A stretch of 64,000 nt of DNA from Gammaproteobacteria bacterium. Its GTDB lineage: Bacteria > Pseudomonadota > Gammaproteobacteria > JACKNK01. Below the pieces are notes generated by a model. That model saw only the letters and a program-made list of their open reading frames with translations, searched no databases and was not told the DNA's origin. Below are positions 7,534 to 16,237 of this stretch, one piece after another. Every line of letters begins with the position of its first letter. The stretch's first letter is position 1. The translations under genes and the position numbers were made by a program. Where the stretch lies: assembly GCA_024234955.1 (NCBI GenBank), contig JACKNK010000002.1, forward strand, positions 620,001 to 684,000. The letters are read 5' to 3'.

Positions 7534-10335
7534 ATGTCCCCAATCATCGCTTTCAAGCCGGTTAAACGCTGGGTGAGGCTGGCCTCGATGGTCACGCTGA
7601 TCGCGATCGCGACGCCCGTTATCGCAGCGCCGGACCATATGGCGCAGGCGCTCAACTTTCTGGAGAAGAAAGACCTGAAATCGGCGGTGATCGCGCTCAA
7701 GAATCAGCTTCAAAAAGATCCGGAAGACAGTGAGGCGCGCTACATGCTCGGCGACGTCTATCTGCGCTTGGGGTTCGGTGAGGGCGCGGAGAAGGAATTT
7801 GAAGAAGCCGCCAAGCTGGGTATCGATCGAAACACCCTGTTGTATCCCCTGGGCAAAGCCATGCTGATGCAGGCCAACTACCAACGGGTGATCGACAGCA
7901 TTCATGCAGACCCTTACGCACCCCAGGTGGTGCGCGCCGAAGTGGCGACGCTGCATGGTCTGGCCGCGCTCGGCTTGAGCAACCTGATTTCTGCGGAAAA
8001 CGAACTCAAGGAAGCGATCAAACTGCGTCCCGGGTTCCCCGATGCGTTGGTCGGTCTGGCGCGAATCTCGTTGGAAGCGGGTGAGGAGGCGCAGGCATTG
8101 GATTATGTGAACCAGGGCCTGAAAAGCGACGCCGAGTGCGTGGATTGCTGGGTGCTCCGAGGAGAGTTGGCGCGTAAACGTCATGACTATTCCAGTGCAC
8201 GCCAGGATTTTATGGCCGCTTTAGACATTGAACCGAGCAACTTTCTGGCCCACCTCGGTGCGGCTGCGGCGATGGTTGAGTTGCAGGATTTCAAAGCGGC
8301 CGGCGAACAACTGGATGAGGTGCGCAAGATTCGTCCCAGCCATCCCTTTGCTGCGTACCTAGGCGCGGTGGTGGATTTCCATTCCGGCAAGCTGGAAGCG
8401 GCCCAAGTGAAGCTCCAGGAGGCGTTGCGCGCACTGCCCAATCATCTCCCCAGCTTGCTCCTCGCGGGCACGGTGAATTACGCCAGTCGGCAGTACACCC
8501 AGGCCGAGATTCAGTTGTCGCAGTATTTGAGCGAGCGTCCGGACAATATCAATGCGCGCAAGCTGCTGGCGTCGGTGGAATTGCAACTGAAAAATCCGCA
8601 ACGGGCGCTCTCGGTGCTCAGTGGACTGGACGAAAAGGCGCTGGAAGATCCGGAGCTTGCTTCTTTGATCGGCAATGCCTACCTGCAGGCAGGGCAGAGC
8701 GACAAGGCCTCGCAATTTCTGGAGAAAGCCGCCAAGGATTCTCCCGACTCGCCGAAATTGCGCACCCAGCTTGCAGTCGGAAAATTCGCGGCGGGCCAGG
8801 ATAAGGAGGCGATTGCCGACCTGAAGGAGGCGATTGATCTCAACCCCAATGAGGCGACCAAGGCCGACATCCTGCTGATCCTGGCGCACATCCGCGCCGG
8901 TGAGAACGATCAGGCGGTAACTGCCGCGCGCGCCTTGGCGGAAAAGAGTCCGAACAGCCCGATTCCATTCAATCTGATGGGTGCGGCGTTTCTGGGTCAG
9001 AAGGATCTGGATCGTGCTCGTCTGGCGTTTGAGCAAGCCTTGTCGATGGATCCCAAGTTCAGCGTCGCGCAGCTTAATCTTGCCCGCCTTGACAGCTTGG
9101 CCGGAGACACCAAACGCGCCAAGGAACGATTGCGCGGCATCCTCGATTATGACGAGAGCAACAGCAACGCAATGTTGGAATTGTCCAATCTCGCGAACCG
9201 GGAAGGTGATCCTCAGGAAGCGATGATCTGGCTGGAACGCGCCTGGACCCGCAACACCAGTTCGCGGCAAGTCGGGTTGCGGCTCGGTGGTCAATATCTG
9301 GCCAATGGGGCGCCGTTGAAGGCAATGAATATCGCGCGTGCGTTGATCGAAAGCGAGCCTGACGATCCGGGTGTGCTGGAGTTGCTTGCCCGCTCGCAGC
9401 TTGCCAATGGCGAGACAGCCAGCGCGGTGACGAGTATTCGCAAGATCGTTGAGGCCAATCCGGATAACTTGCAGGCCCACATGATGCTGGCCGATACCTT
9501 GCGTTCGGTCGGCGACGTCAATGGGGCTTTGGCGGAACTCGATGAATTGGTCAAACGTCGCCCCGAGGCCATCAATGTGCGCGGGGCCCAGGCCCAGCTG
9601 CAGCTACAGGTCGGCCGGACCGAGGAGGCCATGACCACGATTGCGGCGATTCAGAAGGACAACCCGGAGAATCCGCTCGGGTTTCAATTGCAGGGCGACT
9701 TGCTGGTACGAGAAGGCAAGGAGAAAGAGGCCTTGGTGGAATATCGCAAGGCCTTCGCGCTGGCCCCCAATTCCTCATTGGTGACGCAGATGTTTCGCGC
9801 CACCCTCAAGGCAGAGGGTGAGGCCCCGGCGCGTGACCTTCTGGAAAAATGGCTCAAGGATCATCCCAAGGACATCGATTCCCGGTTGCTGCTCGCGATC
9901 TCTTATCGCCAGTCCAATGACCCGTTTGGCGCCATCCGCGAGTACCGGGAGATCATCCAGCTGCGTCCGAACGATCATGTTGCCCTGAACAATCTTGCGA
10001 TCCTGCTCCGCCAGGAAAACAACCCCAGGGCGATCGAATACGCCAAACGTGCCTATGACGCCAAGCCGGATTCCCCGGCTGCAGCCGACACCTATGGCTG
10101 GATGTTGGTGCAGGAAGGTCAGGCGGACGTGGCGGTGCCCATTCTCAAGGTCGCGGTTGATGGCGTGCGTGATGTCCCGGAAGTTCGTTATCACTACGCT
10201 TTTGCGCTCTATCAGTCCGGCGACTTCAGTGGCGCGCGGAAGGAACTGCAACGCCTGATGCTGATGAAAAACGACTTTCCGGGAAGGGCCGACGCCGAGG
10301 TGTTGCTGCGCGAACTGCGGGCCTCGGACAAGTAG
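7534..10335 (+). CDS. Large TPR-repeat protein, PrsT-like (XrtA/PEP-CTERM system type)
   Basis: 933 residues. The start ATG at 7534 is chosen because AGGTGA lies 6 bases upstream and because it opens a Sec signal peptide (about 1-33, hydrophobic VTLIAIATPVIAA, cleavage before PDH). The rest is a continuous array of about 22-25 tetratricopeptide repeats, for example ARYMLGDVYLRLGFGEGAEK and AAADTYGWMLVQEGQADVAV. Length, signal peptide and repeat content match PrsT, a TPR protein of XrtA/exosortase polysaccharide-export systems. PrsT is usually described as a lipoprotein, and no lipobox cysteine is present here. No exosortase or PEP-CTERM substrate is in the window, so the assignment is by resemblance. 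It follows ppx and converges on the DUF302 gene. Confidence 0.72.
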   Translation: MSPIIAFKPVKRWVRLASMVTLIAIATPVIAAPDHMAQALNFLEKKDLKSAVIALKNQLQKDPEDSEARYMLGDVYLRLGFGEGAEKEFEEAAKLGIDRNTLLYPLGKAMLMQANYQRVIDSIHADPYAPQVVRAEVATLHGLAALGLSNLISAENELKEAIKLRPGFPDALVGLARISLEAGEEAQALDYVNQGLKSDAECVDCWVLRGELARKRHDYSSARQDFMAALDIEPSNFLAHLGAAAAMVELQDFKAAGEQLDEVRKIRPSHPFAAYLGAVVDFHSGKLEAAQVKLQEALRALPNHLPSLLLAGTVNYASRQYTQAEIQLSQYLSERPDNINARKLLASVELQLKNPQRALSVLSGLDEKALEDPELASLIGNAYLQAGQSDKASQFLEKAAKDSPDSPKLRTQLAVGKFAAGQDKEAIADLKEAIDLNPNEATKADILLILAHIRAGENDQAVTAARALAEKSPNSPIPFNLMGAAFLGQKDLDRARLAFEQALSMDPKFSVAQLNLARLDSLAGDTKRAKERLRGILDYDESNSNAMLELSNLANREGDPQEAMIWLERAWTRNTSSRQVGLRLGGQYLANGAPLKAMNIARALIESEPDDPGVLELLARSQLANGETASAVTSIRKIVEANPDNLQAHMMLADTLRSVGDVNGALAELDELVKRRPEAINVRGAQAQLQLQVGRTEEAMTTIAAIQKDNPENPLGFQLQGDLLVREGKEKEALVEYRKAFALAPNSSLVTQMFRATLKAEGEAPARDLLEKWLKDHPKDIDSRLLLAISYRQSNDPFGAIREYREIIQLRPNDHVALNNLAILLRQENNPRAIEYAKRAYDAKPDSPAAADTYGWMLVQEGQADVAVPILKVAVDGVRDVPEVRYHYAFALYQSGDFSGARKELQRLMLMKNDFPGRADAEVLLRELRASDK

Positions 10336-10358
10336 TTAGGCAGAGTCCGCCGCCTCAT

Positions 10359-10865
10359 TCATTCGGTCGTCAGCGCATCCCGGATCAGCTTGGTGAGTGC
10401 CTGTTCCAGGGCTACTGCATCGTCAATGCCGGCGCTGCCGGCAGCAAGCGTGCTGGGACGCGGCATCACCACCGTGGTCATGCCGGCCTGACGGTAAACG
10501 CTGAGATGCAAGGGGCAGAGGGCGAGAAGCGTCGGGTCGGCGTTGGCGACGCGGTGGGTCCAGTCGATGTTGCAGAACACCATCGAACGCACTCCGCTCA
10601 GTTGATTGCGGTTGTAATCATCGCCCCATTGTTCGCGCATCTTCTCCATGCGGCTGCCCATGTCGGCCTCGAAGACCACCCAGAAGCGTTCGCCTTCCAG
10701 GGCCTGATAAACCCGTTGGTAGGCCGTGTCCATGTCCATCGGTGTGCGGTAGCTGAACACGCCGGGCACTGCCGTTCCAGACGATGTCGGGTCGGCCTGC
10801 GCCGTCGCGCCAAGGCTTGGGATCGTGGAAGACAACACAAACAGAAATGCGGGCCAGAAGCGCAT
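10359..10865 (-). CDS. DUF302-family periplasmic protein
   Basis: 168 residues. The ATG at 10865 is chosen because GGAG lies 8 bases upstream and because it begins a clean Sec signal peptide (MRFWPAFLFVLSSTIPSLG, cleavage near ATAQA). The mature part has the DUF302 pattern: an N-terminal segment predicting growth of a short alpha/beta fold (TAYQRVYQALEGERFWVVFE) and the conserved CPLHLSVYRQAGMTTVVMPRPS region. DUF302 proteins are small, often exported, and of uncertain biochemical function. It is transcribed away from rpoH and converges on the TPR gene with a 23-base gap. Confidence 0.72.
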   Translation of the reverse strand: MRFWPAFLFVLSSTIPSLGATAQADPTSSGTAVPGVFSYRTPMDMDTAYQRVYQALEGERFWVVFEADMGSRMEKMREQWGDDYNRNQLSGVRSMVFCNIDWTHRVANADPTLLALCPLHLSVYRQAGMTTVVMPRPSTLAAGSAGIDDAVALEQALTKLIRDALTTE

Positions 10866-10973
10866 GGCGTTACTCCAGGGTCGTTGAGGTGCAGGCATCG
10901 GCGTGAGCGTGCCATGAAACGCAGGGTGATTTTGCGACATTGAACACGGGGCGTTGCGGAACTCTTTCAGGGT

Positions 10974-11000
10974 TTAGCACTCGAAAGCGCAGAGTGCTAA
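10974..11000. promoter_or_regulatory. CIRCE element (HrcA operator) upstream of rpoH
   Basis: TTAGCACTC (10974-10982), nine bases, then GAGTGCTAA (10992-11000). This is an exact match to the CIRCE consensus, with perfect 9-bp arms and the canonical N9 spacer. CIRCE is the DNA site of the heat-shock repressor HrcA. It lies 40 bases before the rpoH ATG and overlaps the likely promoter. Confidence 0.93.
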
Positions 11001-11003
11001 AAT
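10974..11003 (+). promoter_or_regulatory. Candidate sigma-70 promoter of rpoH inside the CIRCE element
   Basis: TTAGCA (10974-10979, 4/6 to the -35 consensus), 18-bp spacer, TAAAAT (10998-11003, 5/6 to the -10 consensus). Transcription would begin near 11010, so HrcA bound to CIRCE would occlude the polymerase site. The positions are read by eye. Confidence 0.5.
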
Positions 11004-11040
11004 TCACCTGAACCTTATCGTTACGGAGGCTTGGCCCCGA

Positions 11041-11907
<867 letters not shown>

Positions 11908-11930
11908 GCAAATCTGACTGGATGTATGAA

Positions 11931-11967
11931 CGCCCCGGTGTCGCCACGAACCCGGGGCGTTTTTTTT
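11931..11967 (+). terminator. Rho-independent terminator of rpoH
   Basis: CGCCCCGG (11931-11938) pairs with CCGGGGCG (11952-11959) across a 13-base loop, followed by eight T. Confidence 0.88.
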
Positions 11968-12126
11968 GGTTCTTCGCGGATTGGCGGGAACGGATTTGAT
12001 GTCCCGGGTCGGACGACCCCGGACGAGCAGGGCCTGATCGTGGCCATCGAAGGCGGCGGCGATGGTGTCCACGGGCGCGGCGAACCCGTCTCCGGCGCTT
12101 GCGTTTCCACCCCCGGCGGATCGCGA

Positions 12127-12198
12127 GGTAGGGCGGAACCCGAAGGGCTTCCGCCATGTCCGCGCCGACGGCGGAAGCCCTTCGGGTTCCGCCCTACC
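12127..12198. repeat. Perfect 29-bp inverted repeat between rpoH and nhaA
   Basis: The left arm at 12127-12155 begins GGTAGGGCGGAACCC, and its exact reverse complement is at 12170-12198 with a 14-base loop. Each arm also contains nested palindromic pieces (GGAACCCGAAGGGCTTCC). There is no ORF inside. Composition and size suggest a dispersed REP/BIME-like or MITE-like element rather than a terminator, since no T run follows. It accounts for much of the 11968-12262 gap, where I see no gene. Confidence 0.85.
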
Positions 12199-12262
12199 TT
12201 GCTACCTCGCTTTGTCGCCCCGCTAAAGTGCGATGAACCTTTTTTTTGGAGGTTCCTTAGCC

Positions 12263-12340
12263 ATGTCGAGGTTTAAACCCGGCATGCATCGGTATAGCTT
12301 TCCGGTACCTCAACACCAGATTTTTGCGCAATGGCCCTGA
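12263..12340 (+). CDS. Possible 25-codon leader peptide overlapping the nhaA start
   Basis: The ATG at 12263 has a strong Shine-Dalgarno, GGAGG at 12249-12253 with a 9-base spacing. The reading frame runs 25 codons (begins MSRFKPGMHRYSF) and ends at TGA 12338-12340, eight bases inside nhaA. The nhaA ATG at 12331 has no recognisable Shine-Dalgarno of its own, so translation of this leader could deliver ribosomes to nhaA. A GAACC/GGTTC pair flanking the T run at about 12234-12256 could fold over part of the ribosome site. It may be a chance ORF: no homology can be judged at this length. Confidence 0.4.
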   Translation: MSRFKPGMHRYSFPVPQHQIFAQWP

Positions 12341-13716
12341 AATTACCGAGCAAACGTAGTGCCACGGTGGCGCCTTGGGAGAAGGCGTTCGACCGGTTCA
12401 TCAGTCCGTTCGAACAGTTTGTGCATCGCGAGACCACGGGCGGGATGATTCTGATCGCGGCGACCATCGTTGCCCTGTTGCTGGCGAATCTGCCAATGAC
12501 GGCGGAGTGGTACCAGCACATGTTGCATGCAGAGCTTGGAATCCGCATTGGCGAGTGGCGTCTGGTACACAGCGCGCATCACTGGATCAACGATGGCTTG
12601 ATGGCCTTGTTCTTCTTCGTCGTTGGCCTGGAAATAAAACGTGAGGTCCTGACCGGAGAGTTGTCCGAGTGGCAGCAAGCCATATTGCCGATCATCGCGG
12701 CCATCGGCGGGATGGTGGTGCCCGCACTGATCTATTACGCGTTGAACGCGGGCACCCCGACCGAAGCCGGCTGGGGGGTGCCGATGGCGACCGATATTGC
12801 GTTCGCGGTCGGCGTTCTTGCCTTATTGGGTAGCCGTGTCCCGAAGGCCTTGCTGACCTTTCTGGTCGCGCTGGCGATCGTCGACGACCTGGGTGCGGTG
12901 ATCGTCATCGCCCTTTTCTATACCGACGATCTGGTCTTGATCGAGCTGCTCTTCGTGGCCGTGTCCTTCCTGTTGATGATGGCGTTGAACCGTTTTGGCA
13001 TCCGTAAGCCGATGCCGTACGCGGTATTGGCGCTGTTCATGTGGATGGCGATGCTGGAGTCGGGAGTGCATGCCACCCTCGCCGGCGTGTTGGCGGCTTT
13101 GACGATCCCGTCGCGTTCGATATTCGAGTTTGAGCGGTTTTATGCCATGACCCGAGGCGTCCTGGATCGCCTGGAAAAACGCGCCGTGAACCGCGACGTC
13201 GCCTGCACACTGACCGATCAGGAAGCGGAACGCCGTGGCGTGCATCACGCGCTGGTCAATGGCGTGAAGATGATCGAGACGCCGGCTCAGCGTATGGAGC
13301 AGCGCATGCACGCACCGGTCGCCTTTGTGATCCTGCCGCTATTTGCCTTGGCCAATGCCGGAATCGCGCTGGATTTGTCACAGCTTGGCGGCTTGTTTGG
13401 CCAGCCGGTTGCGATGGGGGTGGTGGCGGGATTGGTGTTGGGGAAACTGATCGGTGTCGCTGGGGTGTCGCTGATTGCGGTGCGTCTGGGGCTGGCACAA
13501 ATGCCGACGGGGGTGACGCCGGGGCATTTGGTCGGTGTCGGGCTTCTTGCAGGGATCGGCTTCACCATGTCCATATTCATCGCCGAGTTGGGTCTGGGTG
13601 CCGATGCGCAGACCCTGGTCGTCGCCAAGACCGCTATTCTTGCGGCCTCACTGATTGCCGGTGTGGGTGGTTATCTTTGGTTACGCCGCATTCCAACAGG
13701 GAGCGCACAGTCATGA
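12331..13716 (+). CDS. nhaA: Na+/H+ antiporter NhaA
   Basis: 461 residues, polytopic inner-membrane protein with about 12 helices that exchanges internal Na+ for external protons. NhaA signatures are clear: GGMILIAATIVALLLAN in the first helix, the ATDIAFAVG segment, and the ion-binding aspartate pair in VDDLGAVIVIALFY. The loop after LTIPSR is longer than in E. coli NhaA (388 aa), with FERFYAMTRGVLDRLEKRA leading to the conserved HAPVAFVILPLFALANAG. No start codon exists further upstream in frame. Its stop overlaps the peroxidase start (ATGA), so the two genes are translationally coupled. Confidence 0.96.
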   Translation: MALKLPSKRSATVAPWEKAFDRFISPFEQFVHRETTGGMILIAATIVALLLANLPMTAEWYQHMLHAELGIRIGEWRLVHSAHHWINDGLMALFFFVVGLEIKREVLTGELSEWQQAILPIIAAIGGMVVPALIYYALNAGTPTEAGWGVPMATDIAFAVGVLALLGSRVPKALLTFLVALAIVDDLGAVIVIALFYTDDLVLIELLFVAVSFLLMMALNRFGIRKPMPYAVLALFMWMAMLESGVHATLAGVLAALTIPSRSIFEFERFYAMTRGVLDRLEKRAVNRDVACTLTDQEAERRGVHHALVNGVKMIETPAQRMEQRMHAPVAFVILPLFALANAGIALDLSQLGGLFGQPVAMGVVAGLVLGKLIGVAGVSLIAVRLGLAQMPTGVTPGHLVGVGLLAGIGFTMSIFIAELGLGADAQTLVVAKTAILAASLIAGVGGYLWLRRIPTGSAQS

Positions 13717-14630
13717 CTTCCCCTCAATCCGCCGTCCTGCCTGACAACAGTCGGCATGCGAGTTTCGTTACCTTGACGTTGAAAGCTGGGCAAGACGCGG
13801 CGAACAAGCTTCGCGCCGTTGCGGCGCGGGTTCCGGCGCTGAGCGACGAGATCGCCGCGCTCGATACGGCCGCCGAATTGCTCTCGGCCATCGCGTTTTC
13901 AGCGGAAGTCTGGGCGACGCTCGGCTTGGCGACCCGGCCGGCCCACTTGCGTGGCTTTCCGGCGATGTCGGGTCATGGCCATGACGCGCCCGCGACGGCG
14001 GCGGATGCGTTGCTCTACGTACGCTCCGCACGCCCCGATCTGAATTTCATGCTGACCCAGGCGGTGCTGGCGGAACTCGATGGTGCTGTGACGGTCGTCG
14101 AGCACATCGACGGTTTTCGTTATCTGGATTCGCGCGACATCACAGGCTTCGTCGATGGCACCGAGAATCCGGAGGGAGATGAACGCGCTGAGGTGGCGCT
14201 GGTGGGTGACGAGGATCCGGACTTTGCTGGCGGCAGTTACCTGCACCTGATGCGGTTCGTCCACGATATGAATAAATGGAACCGACAAAGCGTGCATCAC
14301 CAAGAGCAGGTGATTGGGCGCACCAAGACCGATGATCAGGAACTGGACGACGACATTCGTCCCGAGACCGCGCACATTTCGCGCGTGGTCATCGAGGAGG
14401 ATGGGGAGGAACTGGAGGTGTTACGGCAAAGCATGCCTTACGGAGACACCACCCGCGCAGGGCTGATGTTCGCCGCCTTCGGGCGCCGTCCGGACAATTT
14501 CGAACGCATGCTCGAACGGATGTACCGAGGTGAACTGAACGGCACCTACGATCATCTGCTCGATTTCACCCGCGCCGAGACCGGTAACGCTTTTTTTGTC
14601 CCCGCGCGGGGCTTCCTGGAGCGACTGTAA
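13713..14630 (+). CDS. Dyp-type (dye-decolourising) heme peroxidase
   Basis: 305 residues. The start at 13713 is preferred because AGGGAG lies about 9 bases upstream and because it makes an ATGA overlap with nhaA. The family motif GFVDG is at 145-149 (distal Asp148), the proximal heme ligand is probably H221 in RPETAHISR, and the distal arginine is R238 in VLRQSMPYG. Length and sequence fit the cytoplasmic class without a Tat signal (YfeX-like). The protein is likely an H2O2-dependent peroxidase of unknown physiological substrate. It ends 4 bases from the convergent DUF1269-like gene. Confidence 0.94.
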   Translation: MTSPQSAVLPDNSRHASFVTLTLKAGQDAANKLRAVAARVPALSDEIAALDTAAELLSAIAFSAEVWATLGLATRPAHLRGFPAMSGHGHDAPATAADALLYVRSARPDLNFMLTQAVLAELDGAVTVVEHIDGFRYLDSRDITGFVDGTENPEGDERAEVALVGDEDPDFAGGSYLHLMRFVHDMNKWNRQSVHHQEQVIGRTKTDDQELDDDIRPETAHISRVVIEEDGEELEVLRQSMPYGDTTRAGLMFAAFGRRPDNFERMLERMYRGELNGTYDHLLDFTRAETGNAFFVPARGFLERL

Positions 14631-14634
14631 CGAC

Positions 14635-15144
14635 CTACGGAAACGCCGGAATGGTCGGCTCCGTGCCTTCGACTTCGGCTTCCGGGTGATGCTTGCGCAC
14701 CATCTCGGTGATGTCCTCGGCGCGCGCTTTGGGTACGTCGATCATCATCAGCAATTCGCCGTTGGCGATGGCTTTTTCGAACTCGTGGATCTGTCGATTC
14801 TCGACATTGATGCCGATCATGCCCGATACCCAGGCGCCGACGCCGGCGCCCATCAGGGCGATTCCGAGCATGGCGCCGCCACCAAGCACCAGACCTGCAG
14901 GAGGGAAGGTGACCGCAACCAGGCCGGCAAGCACACCGGTCGCGCCACCCAGCGCAACACCGCGCTCCATGGCGGGGACCAGATCGGATTTCTGAGTGAA
15001 CGAGGCTTCGGGCAGATCGCCCAGTTCGATACCCTCGCGGGCAACCACGTGGATGTCTTCGGAATGGATGCGTGCCAGCAGCAGTTCGTTGACGATCTGA
15101 TGGGCGCTTTCCACCGAGGGAATCAGAAAATACAGGCGTCTCAT
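14635..15144 (-). CDS. DUF1269-like membrane protein
   Basis: 169 residues. The ATG at 15144 has AAGGAG 8 bases upstream, which decides it over the longer frame. The N-terminal part (MRRLYFLIPSVESAHQIVNE) is a small alpha/beta segment. The middle (about 65-115) is a Gly/Ala-rich double hydrophobic hairpin (GGATGVLAGLVAVTFPPAG, LGIALMGAGVGAWVSGMIG), and the C-terminus ends in a charged tail (KAIANGELLMMIDVPKAR). The pattern is that of DUF1269/low-complexity glycine-zipper membrane proteins, some of which are stress-related. The function is unknown. Confidence 0.75.
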   Translation of the reverse strand: MRRLYFLIPSVESAHQIVNELLLARIHSEDIHVVAREGIELGDLPEASFTQKSDLVPAMERGVALGGATGVLAGLVAVTFPPAGLVLGGGAMLGIALMGAGVGAWVSGMIGINVENRQIHEFEKAIANGELLMMIDVPKARAEDITEMVRKHHPEAEVEGTEPTIPAFP

Positions 15145-15392
15145 GGCGGTGCTCCTTTTCGAAATTTGCAGTGATCGACCGATCACGCTCGGAGCCTCGC
15201 TCGGCACAATGGTTGAAACAGTACGTCTCTGCATGGTGTGCGGGCCAGGTTGACTATCAGTCTGGTCGGCTTTGGCTAACTGTCAATCAACCCATTGATC
15301 CATAAATGGTTTTTATCTGACATGGAAAAACCGCGTGCGCTGGGAGCGAAAACCATTTAGAAACAAATTCCAACTTCTTTGGGGTAGCCAAC

Positions 15393-15680
15393 ATGAACCA
15401 GATTGTTCCCGCGCTGATCGTCGTCCTTTCCCTGTCCTTGGCGGCTTGCAGCGAGCCCACGCCGGAAAGCCGGGCGCAGGCGGAGGCCGCGTTCCCGCAG
15501 CCGGACGAAAATATCCTCACGGCGGACATTCCGAAGGAAACCCCACCGGCGGCCAAGGAGGTCATGCGCAAGATGCGGGAAGGGAGTGCCGAATTTGCTG
15601 CGGATGCCAAGGCCCAAGGCGCGGAATTGCTCGATAAGGCGCGCGAGGCGATTCACGAGGCCACCGCGAAATCGGAGTGA
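15393..15680 (+). CDS. Small lipoprotein of unknown function
   Basis: 95 residues. A lipoprotein signal peptide (MNQIVPALIVVLSLSLAAC) has its lipobox LAAC with Cys19, followed by Ser at +2, which favours outer-membrane sorting. The mature part is a short Pro-containing stretch followed by a predicted single amphipathic helix rich in Ala, Glu and Lys (about 50-95). I do not recognise the family. It is followed after 7 bases by the next gene, probably in the same transcript. Confidence 0.75.
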   Translation: MNQIVPALIVVLSLSLAACSEPTPESRAQAEAAFPQPDENILTADIPKETPPAAKEVMRKMREGSAEFAADAKAQGAELLDKAREAIHEATAKSE

Positions 15681-15687
15681 GAGAAAC

Positions 15688-16161
15688 ATGAGCGACGAAA
15701 GCTACACCGGCGATTTTTCCGGCGATGAGTTTGAGCCGGATTGGGATCTCCCGATTCAGCTGACCCTGACCGCGAAGGGTGTCATCCATGCCTTGTTCGC
15801 CAACGCACGTCAGGTACATACCGGTTGGGAATCCTGCATCGACCCCGCTCTGGTGGTCTTCGAGTTGGTGACCGAAGATGGTGGTGGCAATCAATGTCGC
15901 CTCGTGGAACAGGAGTTCGAAACCGATGACGGCGACAGTTGGCATGACTGGTCGGTGGAATTGAAGCTCGGCAAGACCTACATCGTAGGGCATTGGCAGA
16001 TTACCCTGGATGGCGGGTTCGCCGATTGGGACTGGTGCGGCGAAGAATCCGGCAAGGCCTTTGAGAAGGCTTGTGTACTTCTGGGCAAGCGCGTGCGTCG
16101 TGGTCTGGGTGTCGAAGATGCCCCTATGGAGGCGCCACCGCCGAGCGCTCACCGTCACTGA
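15688..16161 (+). CDS. Conserved hypothetical acidic protein
   Basis: 157 residues, start ATG at 15688 (GAGTGAGAG upstream). It is rich in Trp, Asp and Glu, with a run of beta-type segments such as IQLTLTAKGVIHALF, HDWSVELKLGKTYIVGHW and DWDWCGEESGKAFEKACVLL. There is no signal peptide and no membrane helix, so it is probably cytoplasmic. I recognise no family. It lies directly after the small lipoprotein gene. Confidence 0.65.
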   Translation: MSDESYTGDFSGDEFEPDWDLPIQLTLTAKGVIHALFANARQVHTGWESCIDPALVVFELVTEDGGGNQCRLVEQEFETDDGDSWHDWSVELKLGKTYIVGHWQITLDGGFADWDWCGEESGKAFEKACVLLGKRVRRGLGVEDAPMEAPPPSAHRH

Positions 16162-16237
16162 GTGACTGGTTTCGCATCGATCGCAATGTTTGCAGGAGCA
16201 GTTTGCGCCGCGAATCGCGTCGGAAATGCTGTCCGCG

